Shown here in pieces: positions 1-5,339 of a stretch of DNA of 6,767 nt. The notes beneath the pieces are model-generated. The model made no database searches and was not told where the DNA came from. It was given only the letters and a program-made list of their open reading frames with translations. The stretch is from Oscillospiraceae bacterium (GTDB taxonomy: Bacteria; Bacillota_A; Clostridia; Oscillospirales; Oscillospiraceae). The stretch is from contig JAFQPT010000033.1 of assembly GCA_017411665.1 (NCBI GenBank), forward strand, positions 1 through 6,767. The letters are read 5' to 3'. Position 1 is the first letter of the stretch, and every line of letters starts with the position of its first letter. The position numbers were made by a program, and so were the translations under genes.

Positions 1-2540
1 AGATTGTAGTTGCCGCCGGACCAGCGAGTACCCCAACGGGTGTAAGCGGTCATGATGCCGTTGCCGTCGGATTCTTCCAGAGACTTCTGGAAGCCCTTCA
101 GATAGATTTCACGGGCAGCCTGTTCGGTGACCCATGCAGCCTGACCCAGACGGTCCTGTTCGCAGTCGTTGAGTGCGAAGTGCTTCATCACAACGTCAAC
201 GCCCTTGTCCTGGATGCCCTGTACTTCAGCACCGCCGATCTCACCTGCCAGGAAGCCGTCTTCGGAGTAATATTCAAAGTTTCTGCCGCCATAGGGAGTA
301 CGGTGAGTATTTGCACCGGGACCGTACAAACATGCAACATCAGCAGACAGACAGTCGTTGCCGATGAGGTTGCCGACGTTGTACATCAGCTCGGTGTTAA
401 AGGTTGCGGACATGACGTCTTCGGAAGTGAATGCAGTGGGTTCTGCGTGCTTCAGACCGGAGCCGAACAGCGCAGCGGTCAGACCCTGGGGACCGTTTTC
501 GTCACGGGTACCGGGTGCGTTGACAGATTCTGCGGGCATGCGCCAGTGGAAGGAGTCGCCGATCATGGAGACCATTTCGTCAAAGGTCAGCTGATCCAGC
601 AGCAGCTGCCAGTCGGGGTCGTCATAGTCCTTGCCGATCATATCGTACAGAGTCAGACCGTTGTCTGCGCCCAGAGTGGGCATTGCGGTTTCGGGGTAAT
701 CCGCGGGATCGTACTGAACGTCCTGCAGTTCTTCGATCATCTGCTCAGTCAGAGTCAGCTGAACGATTTCGGTGGGGAAAGTGCCTTCCCAGTCGTTTCT
801 GGTCAGGTAGGTAATGGTTTCGTCGCTGCCTTCATACAGGTTGATGTCTGCGTGGGACAGCTGGTTCTTGATTTCAGTGCCGTTGAGAGAGGTTGCGTAG
901 GAAGTGGTATCCAGAGCTTCTTCGGTCCACATGTAGGTCAGTGCTGCATTGCCTGCTGCGTCCATGCCGTCAGCGGTTGTGTAGCCCTTAGCCGCCAGTA
1001 CGTTGTTCACAGCATTGTGTGCGTCGGTTGCAGCGGTCAAATAGTAATCGCCTGCATCCAGAATGTAAGTGCCTGCGCCATATGCATCGTAAGCAGCCAT
1101 GTCGCGCTTATCAACGGAAATCTTCAGAACTTCGGACTTGCCGGGTTCCAGAATGTCGGTCTTACCGAAGCCAATCAGCTGAACAGCAGCCTTTTCGACC
1201 TTATTGTCGATGTCATACTGCGTGTAGGGAGACTGCAGATAAATCTGAACGGTTTCCTTACCTGCCATATCACCGGTGTTGGTGACGGTGACGGAAACAT
1301 CATAGGTATCGCTTGCTGCATTGTAATTGACGGCCATGTCGGAGTATTCGAAGGTGGTGTAGCTCAGACCGTGGCCGAAGGGGAATGCTACGTCATCGCC
1401 GTAAACATAGTCACCTGCGTTGCCGGTGCCCATAACGGTGTCTTCATAGCGGGTTTCGTAGTACTTGTAGCCTACATAGATGCCTTCCTGATAAATCATG
1501 TAGGTGCTTGCATTTGCGGGGATGATGCCTTCTTCATAGCCTGCGTAAGTGGTAGGCACGAAGTTCTGCATTGCGGGGGAAGAGTAGTTGTCATAGCAGT
1601 AGGTGTCTGCCAGAGAGCCGGAGGGATTGATCTTACCTGCCAGAATATCGGTAACAGCATTGGTGCCGCTGATACCCACGCCGCCGATCCACAAAACAGC
1701 GTCGACGTTGTAGTCGTTGTTCTTCAGGAAGTCTACCTGAAGTGCATTGGAGGTATTGATGAGAACGATGATGCTCTTAATTGTGCCTGCTGCCTTCATG
1801 TCAGCTGCCCACTGCATCATTTCCTGTTCTTCCGCAGACAGAGCCAGATAGTTGTATGCATTGAATTCACAGTCATAGCCTTCACCGCCGATACGGGAGA
1901 TGGGGATAATGACTGCATCGCCGTATTCCGCAAAGGAAGCCTTTACGTCATCGGGATATACATCCACAGGAACTTCGGGAATGGAAGCCTGTCCTGCCAA
2001 AACAGCAGATTCACCTGCGGAAGCGGTACGGTTATACTTGGAGCCTTCTTCACCGTTGTACCAGTCCCACAGAACGGGGTTAACGGTAAAGCCGGACTTT
2101 TCCAGAGCAGCCTTCAAATTGTCCGCCTTGGAAGCATCTACGTTACCGGAACCGGTGCCGCCGTAAACCAGGTTCACAGAGCTGGAAGACAGTGTAGAAA
2201 CCTTGGCGCCTGCAGCCAGAGGCAGTGCGCCGTTGTTCATCATCAGAACAGCGCCTTCTGCTTCTACCTGCTTGCACAGTTCCAGACCGTATGCGGTCTT
2301 TTCTGCGATGCTGCCGAAGTCCATGGTGTAGTACTGTGCATTGGGATCTTCATTTTCCAGTTCCCAGAAGCTGCCGCCTGTCATGGCAACGATGGTGTTG
2401 TCGAACATGCCCAGCGCAACGGAAGCACCGCTTGCAATGATGGAAACGATCATCAGAATGATGGTCAGTGTTTTCCACAAGGTCACGGTCTTGCGCTTTG
2501 CCTTTTTATAGGCCTTTTTCAGAGTTTTTTTCTCATCCAT
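1..2540 (-). CDS. Membrane-anchored GH3 glycoside hydrolase (beta-glucosidase-like), permuted domain order, 3' end missing
   Basis: Reading leftward from ATG at 2540 gives 846 codons without a stop; the frame runs off the window, so the C-terminus is missing. An AAGGG ribosome site lies 8 nt before the ATG. Residues 1-19 are Lys/Arg-rich and about 25-45 form one hydrophobic segment, suggesting a signal anchor with the enzyme outside the cell. The GH3 C-domain sandwich follows: SRIGGEGYD with Glu220 as candidate acid/base, then EGIYVGYKYYETRY and FPFGHGLSYTTFEY (about 385-398). An Fn3-like segment covers about 400-510. The GH3 N-domain barrel comes last (about 600 onward): ENGPQGL (681-687), GRNFEYYSED (752-761), KHFALNDCEQDR (786-797), GIMTAY. 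This C-then-N order is known from Ruminococcus albus and Butyrivibrio beta-glucosidases. The nucleophile Asp should lie just beyond the window. The DGP motif reads NGP (Asn682). KHF..N fits glycosidases rather than KHFPGHG-type N-acetylglucosaminidases. The exact substrate is not readable. It is divergent from a TetR regulator. Confidence 0.93.
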   Translation of the reverse strand, partial: MDEKKTLKKAYKKAKRKTVTLWKTLTIILMIVSIIASGASVALGMFDNTIVAMTGGSFWELENEDPNAQYYTMDFGSIAEKTAYGLELCKQVEAEGAVLMMNNGALPLAAGAKVSTLSSSSVNLVYGGTGSGNVDASKADNLKAALEKSGFTVNPVLWDWYNGEEGSKYNRTASAGESAVLAGQASIPEVPVDVYPDDVKASFAEYGDAVIIPISRIGGEGYDCEFNAYNYLALSAEEQEMMQWAADMKAAGTIKSIIVLINTSNALQVDFLKNNDYNVDAVLWIGGVGISGTNAVTDILAGKINPSGSLADTYCYDNYSSPAMQNFVPTTYAGYEEGIIPANASTYMIYQEGIYVGYKYYETRYEDTVMGTGNAGDYVYGDDVAFPFGHGLSYTTFEYSDMAVNYNAASDTYDVSVTVTNTGDMAGKETVQIYLQSPYTQYDIDNKVEKAAVQLIGFGKTDILEPGKSEVLKISVDKRDMAAYDAYGAGTYILDAGDYYLTAATDAHNAVNNVLAAKGYTTADGMDAAGNAALTYMWTEEALDTTSYATSLNGTEIKNQLSHADINLYEGSDETITYLTRNDWEGTFPTEIVQLTLTEQMIEELQDVQYDPADYPETAMPTLGADNGLTLYDMIGKDYDDPDWQLLLDQLTFDEMVSMIGDSFHWRMPAESVNAPGTRDENGPQGLTAALFGSGLKHAEPTAFTSEDVMSATFNTELMYNVGNLIGNDCLSADVACLYGPGANTHRTPYGGRNFEYYSEDGFLAGEIGGAEVQGIQDKGVDVVMKHFALNDCEQDRLGQAAWVTEQAAREIYLKGFQKSLEESDGNGIMTAYTRWGTRWSGGNYN

Positions 2541-2573
2541 AGAAAATACCCTTCCCTTTCAATATTTATTTAT

Positions 2574-2590
2574 TCGGAGTCTCTCTCCGA
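2574..2590 (-). other. Small hairpin in the 5' leader of the GH3 gene
   Basis: TCGGAG (2574-2579) and CTCCGA (2585-2590) form a perfect 6-bp stem around a 5-nt loop, inside the predicted GH3 leader about 34-50 nt before the start codon. No T-run follows it in the GH3 direction, so it is not a convincing terminator. It might stabilise the mRNA or be chance. Confidence 0.35.
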
Positions 2591-2604
2591 GGATTTACAT
2601 TTTA

Positions 2605-2614
2605 AACACGTGTT
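2605..2614. promoter_or_regulatory. 10-bp perfect palindrome AACACGTGTT, candidate operator
   Basis: AACACGTGTT is a perfect palindrome just downstream of the predicted GH3 start point, where a bound repressor would block GH3 transcription. Its right half continues as GTGTTGATT (2610-2618), which recurs inverted as AATCAACAC at 2698-2706 beside the regulator gene. TetR-family proteins typically bind palindromes in divergent spacers, so this is a candidate site for the neighbouring regulator. No binding evidence exists in the sequence itself. Confidence 0.4.
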
Positions 2615-2620
2615 GATTTT

Positions 2621-2650
2621 TTTACTTTTGTCTATTATTATAAGTATAAT
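2621..2650 (+). promoter_or_regulatory. Predicted promoter of the TetR-family gene
   Basis: On the plus strand a perfect TATAAT lies at 2645-2650, with a weak -35 (TTTACT, 2621-2626, 4/6) 18 bp upstream. The predicted start near 2657 gives a leader of about 80 nt. This -10 is 2 bp from the minus-strand -10 of the GH3 promoter, so the two promoters overlap and polymerases would compete for them. The weak -35 makes the assignment tentative. Confidence 0.45.
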
Positions 2651-2666
2651 GATAGTAATGTGTCAT
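2637..2666 (-). promoter_or_regulatory. Predicted sigma-A-type promoter of the GH3 gene
   Basis: On the minus strand, ATGACA (2666-2661, 5/6 to TTGACA) is followed after 18 bp by a perfect TATAAT (2642-2637). An overlapping alternative is TTGCAA (2671-2666), 17 bp, TATACT (2648-2643). Either gives a leader of about 90 nt before the GH3 ATG. Confidence 0.6.
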
Positions 2667-2688
2667 TGCAACCATCAAAATTCGTAAT

Positions 2689-2706
2689 TTGTTAAATAAT
2701 CAACAC
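2689..2706. promoter_or_regulatory. Rex-like imperfect palindrome / candidate operator upstream of the TetR gene
   Basis: The 18 bases here read TTGTTAA, four bases, TCAACAC. Against the clostridial Rex operator pattern TTGTTAA-N4-TTAACAA this matches 12 of 14 specified positions. Rex is the NADH/NAD-sensing repressor of fermentation genes. The same bases contain AATCAACAC, the inverted copy of the repeat at 2610-2618, so the site could equally be the operator of the TetR protein itself. It lies downstream of the predicted TetR-gene promoter, a position suited to repression. AT-rich spacers give such matches by chance fairly often. Confidence 0.35.
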
Positions 2707-2740
2707 AAATGAGATAAATGTCGATTAAATGAGGAAAAAA

Positions 2741-3304
2741 ATGCCAAAGAACGACCGCAGAACAAGATATACGAAACAGGTCATCAAAGATAGTTTGATG
2801 GAACTGCTGCGCACCACCCCCATTGAGCAGATTACCGTGAAAGCACTGTGCGAACAGGCGGAGATCAACCGTGCCACTTTTTACAACCACTATGAGACAT
2901 TGACGGTTTTGATGGAAGAAATCGAGTATGAAACCTACAAAAACTTCATGGATTTGCTCAGCACCGCAATGTTTGACGAAAGCTTCGTTATGCATCTGGT
3001 GAATACGATTCTTCAATTCTTAAAGGACAACCCCAACACACGGGAACTGTTTTTGAGTAAGACCACCGCAGGCAAAGGGCTGTTCCGACTGATTGAGGAA
3101 CTGCAGCATGATAATGTCATTCCTGTCATGAATCTTACCGAAGAGAATCGACAAAAAGCTAAATGGACATTGACCTTTGTCAGCAGCGGAGTTCGGGAAG
3201 TCCTGCGCCAGTGGTTTGCAGGTGATCTAAAAAACGAAGCATTGCTGATTGACACTTTATCCTATTTCATCCACACCGCCGTCCGTGGTGTATTATGGGA
3301 ATAA
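2741..3304 (+). CDS. TetR/AcrR-family transcriptional regulator
   Basis: A 187-residue DNA-binding protein, normal length for the family. The N-terminus NDRRTRYTKQVIKDSLMELL leads into a helix-turn-helix at about residues 32-51, including VKALCEQAEINRATFYNHYE, the canonical TetR signature. The helical remainder (about 60-187), ending LLIDTLSYFIHTAVRGVLWE, resembles the Firmicutes C-terminal ligand/dimer domain often seen with this HTH; the inducer cannot be inferred. I chose ATG 2741 because GAGG lies 6 nt upstream; the in-frame ATG at 2729 has no ribosome site and would add only MRKK. The gene is divergent from the GH3 hydrolase and separated from it by a 200-bp spacer with palindromes, the usual arrangement for a local repressor. 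It is convergent with the flavoprotein gene and ends at a shared terminator. The GH3 gene as its target is inference. Confidence 0.93.
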   Translation: MPKNDRRTRYTKQVIKDSLMELLRTTPIEQITVKALCEQAEINRATFYNHYETLTVLMEEIEYETYKNFMDLLSTAMFDESFVMHLVNTILQFLKDNPNTRELFLSKTTAGKGLFRLIEELQHDNVIPVMNLTEENRQKAKWTLTFVSSGVREVLRQWFAGDLKNEALLIDTLSYFIHTAVRGVLWE

Positions 3305-3330
3305 TCCCGCTCCCCTATTCTAAACACAGC

Positions 3331-3366
3331 AAAAAACGGCTTGGCAAAACCAAGCCGTTTCTTTTT
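3331..3366. terminator. Bidirectional intrinsic terminator
   Basis: AAACGGCTTGG (3334-3344) pairs perfectly with CCAAGCCGTTT (3350-3360) around a 5-nt loop, an 11-bp stem. On the plus strand it is followed by a T-rich tail (TTTCTTTTT, 3358-3366), ending the TetR-gene transcript 30 nt after its stop. On the minus strand the A-run at 3331-3336 becomes six Ts, ending the flavoprotein transcript 10 nt after its stop at 3370. One hairpin thus serves two convergent genes. Confidence 0.92.
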
Positions 3367-3369
3367 CTC

Positions 3370-5061
3370 TTATTTATCCATACCACAGTCGAATGCTGCT
3401 TCAATGAGCGCCTTGTCGTTTTTCACCGCATCATAGAAACGGAAGCCGCCTGTAAAGTTATAGGCATCGTAGCCATAGCCCGCCAGAATACGGCAGGAAA
3501 TGTAGCTGCGCAGACCGCTCTGGCAAATGACATAGACAGGCTTGCCCTGCTCCACTTCCCCGATCCGTTCACGCAGACTATCTACGGGAATATTGGTGAA
3601 ACCATCCAAATGTCCTCTGCGGAATTCACCGGGGGTTCTGGTGTCTAGCAGAACCGCACTGCCGTCATGAGGCAGAGTGTCCACATCCTCCAAATACCAC
3701 TGCTTCAGTGTGCCGTCAGCAATGTTGGAGATCATATATCCCGCCATATTCACAGGATCCTTCGCGGAGGAATAAGGAGGCGCATACGCCAGCTCCAGAT
3801 TCTTCAGCTCCGTTGCCTTCAGCCCTGCACGAATGGCCGTTGCCAGCACGTCGATGCGCTTATCCACGCCCTCATAGCCCACGATCTGCGCACCCAGCAG
3901 TCGATAGGTTTCCTTTTCAAAGACCACCTTCATAGTCATGACCTTGCCGCCGGGATAATAGCCTGCGTGGCTCATGGGAGACAGGATGACCTTATCGGTG
4001 GCAAATCCTGCCTTCTTTGCATTGGTTTCGTTGAGGCCTGTGGAAGCTGCAGTCATGGAGAATACCTTCACCACAGATGTGCCCTGTGTGCCTGTGTAAC
4101 GGCTGTCGCCACCGCAGATGTTGTCCGCTGCAATACGTCCCTGCTTATTGGCAGGACCTGCCAGAGGAATGACGGTGTCCTCCCCGCTGACAAAGTGCTT
4201 CACCTGCACCGCATCACCCACGGCGTAAATATCGGGCACGGAGGTTTCCATACGGTCATTGACCAAAATGCTGCCCTTTACCCCCAGTTCCAATCCTGCT
4301 GCTTTTGCCAATTCGCTTTCCGGAGTGACACCGATCGCCAGTACAACCAAATCAGCCTGCAAAGGTGCTGCATCCTTCAGCATTACCTTCACACCGCCAT
4401 CGACTTCTTCAAAGCCTTCTACCGTATGACCCAGCGCCAGCTTCACACCGTTGCGGCGCACTTCACTGTGGATAAAAGCCGCCATGTCGGAATCAAAGGG
4501 ATTCATCAGCTGCCTGGGACGCTGCACGATGGTCACGTCCAGACCCAGCTCCCGCAGGTTTTCTGCCAGCTCCAGACTGATGAAGCCGCCCCCTGCCAGC
4601 ACCGCAGACTTAGGCTTGTGGGCATTGATATAATCTTTGATACGGAAGGTATCCTCCACAGTACGCAGAGTAAACACCTTTTCCAGGCCGACACCCGATA
4701 CCTTGGGCTGCGTGGGCTTCGCACCGGGAGACAGCAGCAGCTTATCATAGGACTCCTCGAAGCACTCCCCTGTTTCCAGATTCGTGACAGAAACAGTCTT
4801 GCGGTCAGCGTTGATTGCAGTGACCTCATGGCGCACCCGCATATCCACGCGGAAGCGGGTAAAGAAGCTCTTGGGGGTCTGCAAGGTCAGCTCCGCAGGA
4901 TCGGTGATTACATCGCCGATATAGTAAGGCAGACCGCAGTTTGCATAGGAAATATATCCGCTGCGTTCAAATACCACGATTTCCGCATGTTCGTCCAGTC
5001 TGCGAATTCTGGCTGCCGCAGTGGCACCGCCTGCCACACCACCTACAATAACAACTTTCAT
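3370..5061 (-). CDS. CoA-disulfide reductase / NADH-dependent persulfide reductase-type flavoprotein with C-terminal rhodanese domain
   Basis: A 563-residue cytosolic protein, the usual size for CoADR-rhodanese fusions, which use NAD(P)H and FAD to reduce CoA-disulfide, CoA-persulfide or polysulfide. Visible: FAD-binding VVIVGGVAGG (3-12); redox-active Cys42 in SYANCGLPYY; second dinucleotide motif LAGGGFISLELAENL (155-169) for NAD(P)H; FAD motif IYAVGDAV (278-285); Tyr candidates HAGYYPGG (365-372) and YAPPYSSAKDPVN (426-438), the latter typical of CoADR; rhodanese domain from about 465 with active-loop CQSGLRS, Cys513. Start: ATG 5061 has AAAGGCGG 9 nt upstream and begins directly at the FAD fold. 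A TTG at 5169 would add 36 unrelated residues without a ribosome site, and ATG 5088 also lacks one. The gene stands alone, divergent from nrdD. Plain NADH oxidases share the flavoprotein half, but the fused rhodanese favours persulfide/CoA-disulfide chemistry; which substrate is used in vivo is not decidable here. Confidence 0.93.
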   Translation of the reverse strand: MKVVIVGGVAGGATAAARIRRLDEHAEIVVFERSGYISYANCGLPYYIGDVITDPAELTLQTPKSFFTRFRVDMRVRHEVTAINADRKTVSVTNLETGECFEESYDKLLLSPGAKPTQPKVSGVGLEKVFTLRTVEDTFRIKDYINAHKPKSAVLAGGGFISLELAENLRELGLDVTIVQRPRQLMNPFDSDMAAFIHSEVRRNGVKLALGHTVEGFEEVDGGVKVMLKDAAPLQADLVVLAIGVTPESELAKAAGLELGVKGSILVNDRMETSVPDIYAVGDAVQVKHFVSGEDTVIPLAGPANKQGRIAADNICGGDSRYTGTQGTSVVKVFSMTAASTGLNETNAKKAGFATDKVILSPMSHAGYYPGGKVMTMKVVFEKETYRLLGAQIVGYEGVDKRIDVLATAIRAGLKATELKNLELAYAPPYSSAKDPVNMAGYMISNIADGTLKQWYLEDVDTLPHDGSAVLLDTRTPGEFRRGHLDGFTNIPVDSLRERIGEVEQGKPVYVICQSGLRSYISCRILAGYGYDAYNFTGGFRFYDAVKNDKALIEAAFDCGMDK

Positions 5062-5103
5062 ATAAGGATACCGCCTTTCTTTACTCATTATTTGTCTGAT
5101 TCT

Positions 5104-5132
5104 ATTTTCGATGATTTCCTTCCGAATGTCAA
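5104..5132 (-). promoter_or_regulatory. Predicted promoter of the CoADR-rhodanese gene
   Basis: On the minus strand a perfect TTGACA (5132-5127) is followed after 17 bp by GAAAAT (5109-5104), 4/6 to TATAAT. The predicted start near 5097 leaves a leader of about 35 nt carrying the AAAGGCGG ribosome site. The -10 is weak, so the promoter may need an activator or may lie elsewhere in the spacer. Confidence 0.45.
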
Positions 5133-5229
5133 CTACCTCCGCTCCGCCAACGGTGATAAAGTCACACAATCCGTAAAAGAAACAAAAGGTTTACAGTTTT
5201 TCTCAGAGTTTACAATTTGCTACCTTTTA

Positions 5230-5258
5230 TTGACACGAACCACTATATGTGCTATATA
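5230..5258 (+). promoter_or_regulatory. Predicted promoter of nrdD
   Basis: Perfect TTGACA (5230-5235) is followed after 17 bp by TATATA (5253-5258, 4/6); a 19-bp spacing would give TATATT (5255-5260, 5/6). The start point should fall near 5265, giving a leader of about 75 nt. The -10 lies inside the upstream NrdR-like box, the usual layout for NrdR repression. Confidence 0.6.
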
Positions 5259-5264
5259 TTGTGT
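5249..5264 (+). promoter_or_regulatory. NrdR box 1 (upstream)
   Basis: The core CTATATATTG followed by TGT matches the NrdR-box pattern acaCwATATaTwGtgt at all ten core positions (5252-5261) and the right flank. NrdR is the ATP-cone Zn-ribbon repressor of ribonucleotide reductase genes. This box covers the nrdD -10 hexamer. Confidence 0.75.
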
Positions 5265-5278
5265 GCTGATATAACGCA

Positions 5279-5310
5279 AAACACAATATGTCGAACAAGA
5301 TGTTGTGTTT
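5279..5310 (+). other. Hairpin in the nrdD leader overlapping NrdR box 2
   Basis: AAACACAATAT (5279-5289) can pair with ATGTTGTGTTT (5300-5310) with a single G-T wobble, an 11-bp stem with a 10-nt loop. It sits in the predicted 5' leader 15 nt before the AAAGG ribosome site and has no real T-run, so it is not an evident terminator. It may act on RNA, or merely reflect a degenerate third NrdR-like half at 5293-5308. Confidence 0.45.
5281..5296 (+). promoter_or_regulatory. NrdR box 2 (downstream)
   Basis: ACACAATATGTCGAAC matches the NrdR-box core at 8 of 10 positions (5284-5293) and has the ACA left flank. It begins 16 bp after the end of box 1, so the cores are 32 bp apart. That is the three-turn spacing reported for paired NrdR boxes, which strengthens both calls. 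Confidence 0.65.
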
Positions 5311-5339
5311 GACTATGAGAAAGATAAAGGTATGCATAT

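Noticed and set aside
2574..2590. Leader hairpin as a riboswitch or attenuator for GH3
   Set aside because: Only a 6-bp stem, no conserved aptamer-like sequence, no alternative pairing and no T-run seen.
180..2687. 835-codon open frame on the plus strand opposite the GH3 gene
   Set aside because: Its translation is Cys/Val/Gly/Ile-rich and low-complexity with no recognisable domain, while the opposite strand encodes clear GH3 motifs throughout. It is an antisense shadow caused by codon bias and runs through the regulatory spacer.
5062..5169. 36-residue N-terminal extension of the CoADR protein from a TTG at 5169
   Set aside because: No ribosome site at the TTG, and the extension is unrelated to the family. 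ATG 5061 has a good AAAGGCGG and starts directly at the FAD-binding strand.
5239..5254. Possible additional NrdR box (CACTATATGTGC)
   Set aside because: It overlaps box 1 out of register, lacks the closing G, and has no three-turn spacing to another box.
3667..5274. 535-codon open frame on the plus strand opposite the CoADR-rhodanese gene
   Set aside because: It is rich in His, Cys and Gln with no domain, and lies opposite a fully motif-supported flavoprotein. Antisense shadow.
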